Source: Collinsella sp. (GTDB lineage Bacteria > Actinomycetota > Coriobacteriia > Coriobacteriales > Coriobacteriaceae). From it: a stretch of 64,000 bases of DNA. The stretch lies in NCBI GenBank assembly GCA_018381235.1, contig JAGZSF010000008.1, forward strand, positions 62,001 to 126,000, in the 5' to 3' direction. Each line of letters starts with the position of its first letter. The stretch's first letter is position 1. Below are positions 16,604 through 25,228 of the stretch, piece after piece. The position numbers and the translations under genes are program-made. The notes beneath the pieces are model-generated. The model did not search any database. It saw only the letters and a list, made by a program, of their open reading frames with translations, and was not told the DNA's origin.

Positions 16604-18781
16604 CTAGGGGAGGAGCTTCATCGCGGCGTCGTGGGCGGCGCGCTCGTAGGTGTCGTCGAGGGGCTTGAGCGGCAGCAGAGCGTTGGCCTGTGCATCGCCG
16701 CGGCGCTCGAGGGCGTGGGCGATGAGCCAGTCGGCGAGCTCGGGGTTCTTGGGCAGTGCCGGTCCGTGTAGGTACGTGCCGATGACGCCCTTGTAGATGA
16801 GACCCTCAAAGCCATCGTCGCCGTTGTTGCCGGTGCCCGTGACGACGGACGTTCCGAGCGGCGTGGCATCGGCGTCCAAAAGGGTGCGGCCGCCGTGGTT
16901 CTCAAATCCCACAAAGGGCTCGGGTGCCAGGTCGGTCTTGACGGCGACGTTGCCGATCAGGCGGTCGGAGCCGCGCACGGTTTCGGCGGCAATGACGCCC
17001 AGGCCCTCGATGCGATTCTCGCCCATGTAGTACGAACGGCCGAGCAGCTGATAGCTGCCGCAGATTGCGAGCAGCGAGCCGCCATCCTCAACATAGGCCG
17101 CGACCTTGTCTTTTTGAGCGAGCAGCTCGTGTGCCACAGCCAACTGGTCGCGGTCGGATCCACCGCCCATCATGACGATATCGGCGTCGGTGAGATCGAG
17201 CGACTCGCCCATACGGACCTCGTCCACGCGCACGGGGATGCCACGCCAGGCGCAGCGGCGCTCGAGGGCAATGACGTTGCCGCCGTCACCATAGAGGTTG
17301 AGGGCATCGGGATACAGGTAGACGATGCGCAGGGGGCGCGAGAGCTCGACCGGCGCAATATCGGTGGGGACGGCGCTGCCATCGGCGCGCGTTGCGGCGT
17401 GGGAGGCAACCGAGCTCGCATCGGTGCCCTTAAGCTCGTCGAGTTCCTTGACCAGCGGCGGGAAGGCCGTGTAGTTGGCGACGGCGTAGAAGGTGTCATC
17501 GGCGATCTCGTCTGCCACGGCGCCGATCGCCTGCTCGATATTCGAGATGATGGCGGCGTCGATGCCGGCGTACTTCAGACGTACCTGCATATCGTGTGCA
17601 CGCGTGCCGCCGGCAAAGGCGACAAGCCCTGGGGTATCGGCGATGCGCTCGAAGTCGACGTCGTAGATCCACGAGACATCGTGGCCGTCGGCGTCGTTGT
17701 CGTTCAGGAAGAAGGCACAGAGTCTGCCGCCCGCCGTCTTAATGGACTGGATCTGTCGATCGAAGCCCACGGGATTCTTGGCCAGGTTTGCCTCGACGGT
17801 ACGGCCGGCGATCTCCCAGCGACCCATGCGTCCGCCGGCGGGGACGTAGGCATCGAGCGTGGGCTGTAGGTGAGCTGCGTCCACGCCCAGCTCGCGCGCC
17901 GCAAAGAAGGCGGCGGCAACGTTATAGACCATGTACAGGCCGTTGTAGCGCGTGGTGATGTGCGTGGCGGGCGTGTCGGTATCGGGGCTAAAGTTCAGGT
18001 CAAAGCCGTAGCCGTTGCAGGTGAGCTCAACGTCCGTTACGCGACGGACCAGCGCGGGACGACCCCAATCGCACGAAGGACAATGATAGGCTCCGAGCTG
18101 GCCGTACTGCACATAGTCGTACTCCAGCGGAGCGTTGCACTGCGAGCAAAAACGCGAGTCGCTAATGCGATCGGACTCGGTGCCCGTGGCACCGTCGATG
18201 CCAAAGGCGATGCTCATATTGGGGACGCGTGCGGCGATCGAGGCGCACAGCGGATCGTCGGCGTTATAGATGAGCGTCGTTGCCGGCGAAAGCTCCAGCG
18301 CGTGGGCGATGACGTCCTGGGTGTGGTCGATCTCGCCGTAGCGGTCCAGCTGGTCGCGGAACAGGTTGAGCAGCACAAAGTACGTCGGCTTGAGCTTGGG
18401 CAGGACGCGCACCGTGTAGAGCTCGTCGCACTCAAAGACGCCTACGCGCTTGCCGTTGCCGGCACGCTTAAGATTGCTGCGGGCTTCGAGCAACGCGCCC
18501 ACCACGCCCGGCTCCATGTTGTTGCCAGCGCGGTTGCATACCACGGTAGCGCCGCTGGCGGCAACGGCATCGGCGATGAGGTTGGAGGTGGTGGTCTTGC
18601 CGTTGGTGCCGGTGATCACCACGCTGCGGTCGACAAGGCCCGCGAGGTCGCTTAGCAGCTCGGGGTCGATCTTCATGGCGATGCGGCCGGGGAGTACGCC
18701 ACCCTGGCGCTTAAGGATGGAGCGCAGCCCCCAGCGGGCGATATCGCTCGAGGTGCAGGCGAGAGATGAGCGGAAGTTCAT
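16604..18781 (-). CDS. Fused lipid II isoglutaminyl synthase (MurT-GatD in one chain)
   Basis: A 725-residue protein joining two enzymes that are normally separate. Residues 1-440 are MurT: Mur-ligase ATP loop GTNGKTTT (58-65), the MurT zinc ribbon (Cys212, Cys215, Cys234, Cys237) and a DUF1727 C-terminal domain. Residues about 475-725 are GatD, a CobB/CobQ-like glutamine amidotransferase with nucleophile Cys574 (ICGSYQ) and His672 (YLHG). Together they amidate the alpha-carboxyl of D-Glu in lipid II using glutamine. The linker (about 440-475) is Ala/Asp/Ser-rich. TAGGAA lies 8 bases before the ATG. Two TPR-like genes precede it on the same strand, 45 bases away. Confidence 0.93.
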   Translation of the reverse strand: MNFRSSLACTSSDIARWGLRSILKRQGGVLPGRIAMKIDPELLSDLAGLVDRSVVITGTNGKTTTSNLIADAVAASGATVVCNRAGNNMEPGVVGALLEARSNLKRAGNGKRVGVFECDELYTVRVLPKLKPTYFVLLNLFRDQLDRYGEIDHTQDVIAHALELSPATTLIYNADDPLCASIAARVPNMSIAFGIDGATGTESDRISDSRFCSQCNAPLEYDYVQYGQLGAYHCPSCDWGRPALVRRVTDVELTCNGYGFDLNFSPDTDTPATHITTRYNGLYMVYNVAAAFFAARELGVDAAHLQPTLDAYVPAGGRMGRWEIAGRTVEANLAKNPVGFDRQIQSIKTAGGRLCAFFLNDNDADGHDVSWIYDVDFERIADTPGLVAFAGGTRAHDMQVRLKYAGIDAAIISNIEQAIGAVADEIADDTFYAVANYTAFPPLVKELDELKGTDASSVASHAATRADGSAVPTDIAPVELSRPLRIVYLYPDALNLYGDGGNVIALERRCAWRGIPVRVDEVRMGESLDLTDADIVMMGGGSDRDQLAVAHELLAQKDKVAAYVEDGGSLLAICGSYQLLGRSYYMGENRIEGLGVIAAETVRGSDRLIGNVAVKTDLAPEPFVGFENHGGRTLLDADATPLGTSVVTGTGNNGDDGFEGLIYKGVIGTYLHGPALPKNPELADWLIAHALERRGDAQANALLPLKPLDDTYERAAHDAAMKLLP

Positions 18782-18826
18782 GAAGCCGTTCCTAACGTGA
18801 ATGACATGGTCGTGGCGTTTGCGCCG

Positions 18827-19870
18827 TTAAAAACCGTAACGGCGCGCAAATTCCTGGGCAAGCTGCGATACGTCTTCGCAAGCGTTGGCCCAGGGAGCAA
18901 AGTCGGGAGTATCCGAGATGATGCCGTCGGCCTCCCAAACTGCCTGATGCGAAAGGTCCCAGGGGTCGTGCGGTTCGGGCCGGCAGGGAAGGTACGGCGT
19001 CTGATACATGGGGTTCAGCAAAAAGAACGCGCCGCCCTCGCAGCGGTTGGCAAACTCGCGCAGCGCGCGTGTCGCCGGGCGCATCTTGTTCGTTTTGAAC
19101 AGCAAGATCGTGCGGGCGAGTAGGTACCAGGGGGAGTTCTCGAGGGCATCGGCCCCCATCTGCTCCTCGAGCTGGTGGGCCAGGGCAAAAAAGCCGTCCT
19201 CGTCTTCCAGGCGAGCGAGGGCGAGTAGCACGGTGCCTGCAGCTCGGGTGGGATAGCCTTCCGCCTTAAGAACGCGGCGAGAATAGTTGGCGGCAGCACG
19301 GTAACGAGCGCTCGCCATGCACAGCTGCGAGATGGCTTCGAGCGTGTGGAGCCACCCGATAAACGCCGGCTCGCTTACGGTGAGATCGGCCGCTGTCACA
19401 CCGTCTGCCAGGACCTTGTTGGTCCAGTAGTGCGGAGCTTCCATATCGAACCCGGGCACGCTTTGCTGCAGGTAATCGGCCGCGGTCGCTTCGAGCTTCA
19501 GCAGGTCGCCCAGGCAGGCATCAACGGGCGTGTCCGCCAAAATGATGGCGAGCAGCTGGGCATCGAGGACATACGCATCGATGCGGACGATCTTGAGCAG
19601 CTCATCGCGCATATCGTCGAACAGGCGGTTGCGCGTCTGCTCAAACTCCTCGTCGCTGCCCATGTCCTCGATGCGATGGAGCTCGTCGAGCAGGTGGCGG
19701 TGAACGCCGGCATAGGACAGCAGCGCCTGGGCATGCTCGGTCTGCGCATACTTATGAGGGTTGACGCTCACGTCGTTATGGACAAGCTCGCGTGCTGCAT
19801 CGGTGAGTTCGGGGTGCGACGCAACGTAGGCGCGCTCCAGGTAGGCGGGGATGTAGACGCTCGGATCCAT
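18827..19870 (-). CDS. Helical-repeat (TPR-like) protein of unknown function
   Basis: A 347-residue, acidic, almost all-helical protein with no signal peptide or membrane segment. Repeated helix pairs (for example around residues 170-260) suggest a TPR/SEL1-like scaffold, but no catalytic motif is visible and I do not recognise the family. Its ATG overlaps the stop of the gene upstream by one base, so the two are coupled. Together they sit upstream of MurT-GatD in one minus-strand operon, which hints at a role near the cell envelope; that link is inference. Confidence 0.75.
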   Translation of the reverse strand: MDPSVYIPAYLERAYVASHPELTDAARELVHNDVSVNPHKYAQTEHAQALLSYAGVHRHLLDELHRIEDMGSDEEFEQTRNRLFDDMRDELLKIVRIDAYVLDAQLLAIILADTPVDACLGDLLKLEATAADYLQQSVPGFDMEAPHYWTNKVLADGVTAADLTVSEPAFIGWLHTLEAISQLCMASARYRAAANYSRRVLKAEGYPTRAAGTVLLALARLEDEDGFFALAHQLEEQMGADALENSPWYLLARTILLFKTNKMRPATRALREFANRCEGGAFFLLNPMYQTPYLPCRPEPHDPWDLSHQAVWEADGIISDTPDFAPWANACEDVSQLAQEFARRYGF

Positions 19871-20946
19871 TAGAGGTCTCCTCCCTTAAACGGCAAGCCC
19901 TGCTCGGCCGCCCGCAGGATGCGCTCGTCAATCTGGGAACGCACGATATCGTTGGTGGCGACCCAGGCGGCAAAGCTGGCGTTGTCGGGGGCGCCCAGGC
20001 CCTCCTGCAGTACCGGCGTTGCCTCGGATAGCGCAAGGACAAGCTCGTCGGTGGAGCCCACGCCCACGTTGACGCGGGCATAGACGCCATCGGGAAACTC
20101 GGTTTGGAAGTAGAGCGCCTCGGCTGCGTGCGGGCACGAGCGTGCAAGGATGCGCAAGTAGCGCTCGGCATCCTCGTAGTCCAGCTCGCGCCAGGCTGCG
20201 CTCATCAGCGCGATGAGCGTCCACGGGTCCAAGTCGCGCTCTGCGTCCTTGGGACGACGGCGCAGCGGCGTGTTGGCAAGATAGGGCACGGAGTGGGCGG
20301 AACGAAAACGTTTGAGCTCCTCGGCAGGGTATTCGAGCTTTGCCATGGCAAGCATCGCAGTGTGGCGGACGCCGGCGGGGTCGTTGGGCGCAAAGTCCAG
20401 GCTGCGGTTTGCGGCTTCGAGCGACATGCGATAGCGGCCGCTAATGAGGGCGCGTGACGCAAGGGCGGCAAGCCAGCGCAGGTAGGGACGGCGCATAAGG
20501 TCGCCTGCGGCCTCACACTCGTAGGGGTCCTGCGCCGAGGCAATCTTGAGCGCTAGGTCATGCTCCACCTCGTCACACTTGGACACCAGATACTGTACGT
20601 ACTCCTCGTTGGAGTTGGCGGTGAGGGCGGTCAGCATGCGTTGGGCGTCCCAGTTGGTGGGGTCGAGCGCGGCTGCCTCGCGAAGCATGTTCTCGGCAGC
20701 GGCCTCTTCTTGCTCTGCCTGGGTATCGTCAGGGATAAAGGGAATGCGGTAGTCGACAGCCTCGACTACCTTGGCAATGAGGTGCCCGGCGCGGTCGCGG
20801 TCGTGCACGATGAGCGGCGCGGGGTTGCGGGTGAATTGTTCCATCAGACGCTCTACGGCGGCACCGTCGGTGAGCGGGATATTGTCGCGGCGCAAGGCCT
20901 CAAGAACGAGGCGATGGCAATCCTCTTGAATGGGATCGAATGCCAT
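19870..20946 (-). CDS. TPR-like helical protein, partner of the next gene
   Basis: A 358-residue helical protein. Segments such as EAAALDPTNWDAQRMLTAL (about 86-104) and SLEAANRSLDFAPNDPAG read as TPR units with the canonical W/N/P pattern. No enzyme motif is seen. AGGAGG lies 6 bases before the ATG at 20946; the frame could extend to 20976 but without a better site. It overlaps the downstream TPR-like gene (TAATG) and is first in the operon leading to MurT-GatD. Function unknown. Confidence 0.75.
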   Translation of the reverse strand: MAFDPIQEDCHRLVLEALRRDNIPLTDGAAVERLMEQFTRNPAPLIVHDRDRAGHLIAKVVEAVDYRIPFIPDDTQAEQEEAAAENMLREAAALDPTNWDAQRMLTALTANSNEEYVQYLVSKCDEVEHDLALKIASAQDPYECEAAGDLMRRPYLRWLAALASRALISGRYRMSLEAANRSLDFAPNDPAGVRHTAMLAMAKLEYPAEELKRFRSAHSVPYLANTPLRRRPKDAERDLDPWTLIALMSAAWRELDYEDAERYLRILARSCPHAAEALYFQTEFPDGVYARVNVGVGSTDELVLALSEATPVLQEGLGAPDNASFAAWVATNDIVRSQIDERILRAAEQGLPFKGGDL

Positions 20947-21457
20947 GGGGCCTCCTTTGCTGCGGTTAGGGTTCAAATCTCTCTATATAAGGCTCTAGTT
21001 TACCCGCATGTGGCACACCGGGGGTGCCGCACTTGGACATGCACCTTTGCACCACGAAGACGGATGTCAGACGGATGTCGCACAAATGTCGGCACCTTGG
21101 ACGACTGAGTGGTATCACGGTGCCGCAGACGGTCGATTTTTGGCGGCGAACGGGGCGCATTTTGGAGTGGCACAGTCCTGCCCGGGATATGTGGTCAACC
21201 TTGATAAAACGTTTGCCCAGCTTGGGAGTATGGATGCCGCACAAGGGTCTTCAGGGATAGAAAAAACGTTTCATCATTGTTGGCTTTAGGTGAATAACTG
21301 ACCAACCAGAACGGTAAAATAGTGTTTGTCTGAGCGTTGAGACGTTTAGACATCGCGCATTGTCATCGCCGGCAACGCGCAAAACGGTCCTAACGGAGCC
21401 AATCGGGTGCTCCGTTATATACGCAAGTCTAAGAGGGGCTTGTTTAGGAGGCACAGT
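20947..21457. promoter_or_regulatory. Divergent intergenic region, no gene
   Basis: About 500 bases between the divergent TPR operon and the Fe-ADH. I see a short direct repeat (GACGGATGTC at about 21059 and 21071) and a hairpin (CGGAGC ... GCTCCG, about 21396-21416) in the leader of the Fe-ADH, but no credible coding frame. Confidence 0.4.
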
Positions 21458-22681
21458 ATGGGACGTTTTACCAATCCTCGCGATCTGTACTTTGGTGAGG
21501 GCGCTCGCCACGAGGTGAAGAACCTCAAGGGCAAGAAGGCCATCATCGTTTCTGGCGGTAGCTCTATGCGCCGCGGCGGGTTCCTGCAGGACGTTGAGGC
21601 CGACCTCAAAGAGGGCGGCTTCGAGGTCAAGCTGTTCGAGGGCGTCGAGTCCGATCCGTCCATCGAGACGGTCATGAAGGGCGCCGAGGCCATGCGCGAG
21701 TTCGAGCCCGACTGGATTATCGCCATCGGCGGCGGCTCTCCCATCGATGCCGCTAAGGCCATGTGGGTCTTCTACGAGTATCCCGAGGAGTCCTTCGATA
21801 ACATCATCCAGCCGTTCAGCTTCCCTGAGCTGCGTCAGAAGGCTCACTTCTGCGCCATCTCCTCTACCTCCGGTACCGCTACCGAGGTCACTGCCTTCTC
21901 CGTCATTACCGACTACGCCAAGGGCATCAAGTACCCGCTGGCCGACTTCAACATCACCCCTGATGTCGCCATCGTCGACCCCGAGCTTACCTACACCATG
22001 CCCGCCAAACTGTGCGCTCATACCGGCATGGACGCTCTGACCCACTGCATGGAGGCCTACGTTTCCACCTGCGCTTCCATGTTCACCGACGCCAACGCTC
22101 TGCACGGCATCCGCGAGATCGTCGAGTGGCTGCCCAAGTCCTATGCTGGCGACCATGAGGCCCGTCAGCACATGCACGAGGCTCAGTGCATCGCCGGTAT
22201 CGCCTTCTCCTCGGGCCTGCTCGGCATCGTTCACTCCATGGCTCACAAGACCGGTGCAGCCTTCGAGAACGGCCACATCATCCACGGTGCTGCTAACGCC
22301 ATGTACCTGGGCAAGGTTATCCAGTGGAACTCCAAGGACCCGCGTGCTGCCGAACGTTATGCTTACGTGGCCAAGGAGATCCTGCACCTTCCCGGCGAGA
22401 CCAACGAGGAGCTCATCGCCGCGCTCGTCCAGAAGATTCGCGACCTCAACGACCAGCTTAACATTCCGCAGTCCATCAAGGATTACGCGAATGGTGGCGT
22501 GAAGGTCGACGCCGAGAACCCGCAGATGGTTTCCGAGGAGGAGTTCCTCGCCAAGCTGCCCGAGATCGCCGCGAACGCCGAGCAGGACGCCTGCACGCCC
22601 GAGAACCCGCGTGAGACCAAGGCTGCCGACTTCGAGAAGATCCTCAAGGCCTGCTACTACGACACCGACATCGATTTCTAA
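21458..22681 (+). CDS. Iron-containing alcohol dehydrogenase
   Basis: A 407-residue group III (iron-type) alcohol dehydrogenase. NAD(P)-binding GGGSPIDAAKAM (about 91-102), the metal-site region (TGMDALTHCMEAY, HSMAHKTGAAF) and the second His (NGHIIHG) are all present, so it should be active in reducing aldehydes to alcohols during fermentation or the reverse. TAGGAGG precedes the ATG at 21458; the longer frame from 21407 is not supported. A terminator follows, so it forms its own unit upstream of the GldA pair. Confidence 0.92.
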   Translation: MGRFTNPRDLYFGEGARHEVKNLKGKKAIIVSGGSSMRRGGFLQDVEADLKEGGFEVKLFEGVESDPSIETVMKGAEAMREFEPDWIIAIGGGSPIDAAKAMWVFYEYPEESFDNIIQPFSFPELRQKAHFCAISSTSGTATEVTAFSVITDYAKGIKYPLADFNITPDVAIVDPELTYTMPAKLCAHTGMDALTHCMEAYVSTCASMFTDANALHGIREIVEWLPKSYAGDHEARQHMHEAQCIAGIAFSSGLLGIVHSMAHKTGAAFENGHIIHGAANAMYLGKVIQWNSKDPRAAERYAYVAKEILHLPGETNEELIAALVQKIRDLNDQLNIPQSIKDYANGGVKVDAENPQMVSEEEFLAKLPEIAANAEQDACTPENPRETKAADFEKILKACYYDTDIDF

Positions 22682-22702
22682 TCGACTCTTGTTATCGTAA
22701 CG

Positions 22703-22743
22703 AGGGGCTCCGCACGTATCTGTACGGAGCCCCTTTCTTTTTT
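22703..22743 (+). terminator. Terminator of the Fe-ADH
   Basis: AGGGGCTCCG pairs with CGGAGCCCCT across a 12-base loop, followed by TTCTTTTTT. Confidence 0.9.
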
Positions 22744-22764
22744 ATTTTAGAGAATGGGATAGTT

Positions 22765-23865
22765 ATGGCTGCAATTTTCAATAGCCCCAGCAAGTACATC
22801 CAGGGCCCGGACGAGCTGGCCAAGCTCGGTTCCTATGTCGAGCCGCTCGGCGCTAAGGCCCTCGTCATCGTGACGCCTTCGGGCAAGAAGCGCGTCGGTG
22901 TCAAGATCGAGGGCGGTTTTGCTGAGGCTAAGGCCGAGCTGCTGTTTGAGGACTTTAACGGCGAGTGCTCCAAGGGCGAGGTCGATCGCCTGGTTGCGCT
23001 CGCTCGCGACAACGGTTGCGACATCATCGTCGGTGTCGGTGGCGGCAAGATCCTCGACACCGCGAAGGCCGTCGCCTACTACTTGGAGTCCCCGGTTATC
23101 ATTTGTCCCACCATCGCTTCGACCGACGCACCGTGCTCGGCGCTTTCGGTGCTCTACACCGACGACGGCCAGTTTGATAAATACCTCTTCCTTAAGGCAA
23201 ACCCCAACATTGTCCTGATGGATACGACGGTTATCGCGGCGAGCCCGGTGCGCCTGACGGTTTCCGGTATGGGCGATGCGCTCGCAACCTACTTTGAGGC
23301 CCAGGCGACGCATGATGCCGACGGCGGCACCTGCGCTGGCGGCAAGGGCGGTATGGCTGGTCTGGCGCTCGCTAAGCTCTGCTACGAGACGCTTATGGCC
23401 GATGGCGTCAAGGCCAAGGTCGCGTTGGAGAAGGGTGCGCTTACGCCTGCCGTTGAGCACATCATTGAGGCCAACACGCTGCTCTCCGGTATTGGCTTTG
23501 AGAGCTCGGGCCTTGCTGCTGCTCATGCCATCCACAACGGTTTGACGATGCTGCCCGAGTGCCATGGCATGTATCACGGCGAGAAGGTCGCTTTCGGTAC
23601 CATCGTCCAGCTGGTACTCGAGGATGCCCCGACCGAGAAACTCGAGGAAGTCTTGGGCTTCTGCATTGAGCTGGGCCTGCCGGTCACGATGAAGGAACTT
23701 GGCGTTGCCGAGCTTACGCGCGAGCAGGCCATGATTGTTGCCGAGGCCGCCTGCGCGCCGGATGACACCATGTGCAACATGCCGTTTGAGGTGACGCCCG
23801 AGATGGTCGCAAACGCCATCCTGGGTGCCGACGCATTGGGTCATTATTACCTTATGGATGAGTAA
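22765..23865 (+). CDS. gldA: Glycerol dehydrogenase
   Basis: A 366-residue GldA-type zinc/iron dehydrogenase that oxidises glycerol to dihydroxyacetone with NAD. NAD site GVGGGKILDTAKA (about 91-103), the substrate-side motif STDAPCSALSV, and metal ligands in GMGDALATYFE (Asp), AHAIHNG (His) and YHGEKVAFG (His) are present. The ribosome site is weak (GGGAT). It is flanked by terminators on both sides, so it is transcribed alone. A second, diverged family member follows at 24010. Confidence 0.9.
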   Translation: MAAIFNSPSKYIQGPDELAKLGSYVEPLGAKALVIVTPSGKKRVGVKIEGGFAEAKAELLFEDFNGECSKGEVDRLVALARDNGCDIIVGVGGGKILDTAKAVAYYLESPVIICPTIASTDAPCSALSVLYTDDGQFDKYLFLKANPNIVLMDTTVIAASPVRLTVSGMGDALATYFEAQATHDADGGTCAGGKGGMAGLALAKLCYETLMADGVKAKVALEKGALTPAVEHIIEANTLLSGIGFESSGLAAAHAIHNGLTMLPECHGMYHGEKVAFGTIVQLVLEDAPTEKLEEVLGFCIELGLPVTMKELGVAELTREQAMIVAEAACAPDDTMCNMPFEVTPEMVANAILGADALGHYYLMDE

Positions 23866-23877
23866 ACTAAGGTAAGG

Positions 23878-23913
23878 AAGGGGCAAAGCCAGCAGATGGC
23901 TTTGCCCCTTTTT
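23878..23913 (+). terminator. Terminator of gldA
   Basis: Fourteen-base stem (AAGGGGCAAAGCCA / TGGCTTTGCCCCTT), 5-base loop, then TTT. Confidence 0.9.
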
Positions 23914-24009
23914 GCTATGGTGCAAAGCGGCCTGTCTCCAATGCACAAGTTGGTGCAGGGGGCAGGTTACTTTGCACCAATCGTTGTTTGATGAAGGGCG
24001 GATTCTCGT

Positions 24010-25077
24010 ATGGCGCTTCCTATGGTTTACGGCGGTCCCGGCCGGTATGTTCAGGGGCCGGGTGAGCTCTCGTGTCAGGGCAGGTATTTGTCGTGGTTGG
24101 GCTGCGCTGCCTATGTCTTGTTTGACCAGGGCACCGAGGATCGGCTGTGCAAGCAGATCGTCGATGGATTTCTGGACGACGATCTAAGCGAGCCGTTCTT
24201 TAAGATTTATGACGGCCCGTGCACGGAAGAGGCCGTTGCAAAAATGGCTAAGGAAGCCCAGGCTGAGTATTGCGACATGGTGGTGGGTATTGGCGGTGGC
24301 AAGATGCTCGATATCGCCAAGGCCGTTGCGTTTTATGCCGAGTTGCCGTTGTGCGTATGCCCCACGGCGGCTTCGATGGACGGTCCGTGTAGCGCGATTT
24401 CGGTGCTGTATCACGAGGATGGGTCGTTCGACCACTACCTGATGCTCGAGAAGAATCCAGATCTGGTCGTGGTCGATACCAACGTGGTCGCGGCGGCCCC
24501 GCTGCGTATGACGGTCGCTGGCATGGGCGACGCACTGGCAACGTACTTCGAGGCGCGTTCGTGCGCCGCGGCGCACGGCACCAACGAGCACGGTGGCGCG
24601 CCGGGGCACTTGGCCTTGGTTGCGGCTCGCGCCTGCTATGACACACTCATGGAGTGCGGCGTCGCTGCCAAGCGCGATCTCAAAAAGGGCCGTATATCGC
24701 CGGCGGTTGAGCGTCTGATCGAGTGCAGTATTCTGCTCTCGGGCGTCGGCTTTGAGAGCGGTGGTCTGGCGTTGGCGCATGCCATCGCCAACGGTCTGAC
24801 GATCCTACCCGAGTGCAAGGCGATGCATGGCGAGGCCGTGGCATTTGGCCTGGTGGTGCAGCTGCGCCTGGAGCGTGCGCCCGAGCTTGATCAGGTGCTC
24901 GAGTTTTGCCAGCGCGTTGGTCTGCCGACCACGCTCGAGGAGTTGGGCCTTGGCGAGATTTCCGATGCCGATCTGCAGGGTGTTGCAAATGCGGTCTTTA
25001 GAAACGAGCGTAATATGGCCAACGAGCAGGTCAAGGTGACCAAACAGAAGCTCGTCGAGCTCATGTGTGAGGCATAG
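24010..25077 (+). CDS. Second GldA-family dehydrogenase
   Basis: A 355-residue paralogue of the preceding gldA, alike along its length (GIGGGKMLDIAKA, SMDGPCSAISVLY, GMGDALATYFEAR, AHAIANG, MHGEAVAFG), so the NAD site and all three metal ligands are kept. Substrate may differ: the N-terminal third is diverged and the tail is shorter. The ribosome site is poor (GGGCGG about 10 bases upstream). No terminator is seen before the next gene at 25229, so read-through into the polyferredoxin gene is possible. Confidence 0.85.
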   Translation: MALPMVYGGPGRYVQGPGELSCQGRYLSWLGCAAYVLFDQGTEDRLCKQIVDGFLDDDLSEPFFKIYDGPCTEEAVAKMAKEAQAEYCDMVVGIGGGKMLDIAKAVAFYAELPLCVCPTAASMDGPCSAISVLYHEDGSFDHYLMLEKNPDLVVVDTNVVAAAPLRMTVAGMGDALATYFEARSCAAAHGTNEHGGAPGHLALVAARACYDTLMECGVAAKRDLKKGRISPAVERLIECSILLSGVGFESGGLALAHAIANGLTILPECKAMHGEAVAFGLVVQLRLERAPELDQVLEFCQRVGLPTTLEELGLGEISDADLQGVANAVFRNERNMANEQVKVTKQKLVELMCEA

Positions 25078-25228
25078 CTTGGCGCTTGATTGACCTTGTG
25101 CAATCGAGGTGGCGATAGGCCATGGGCTATTTGCCGCAAAGATGCGCCGCGTGTAATTTGCCCGAGGCGTGGGCCGATAGCGTATCATTATCTCTTGCTT
25201 GTTTGCACCGCTCAGGGAGGGGCCGCGC

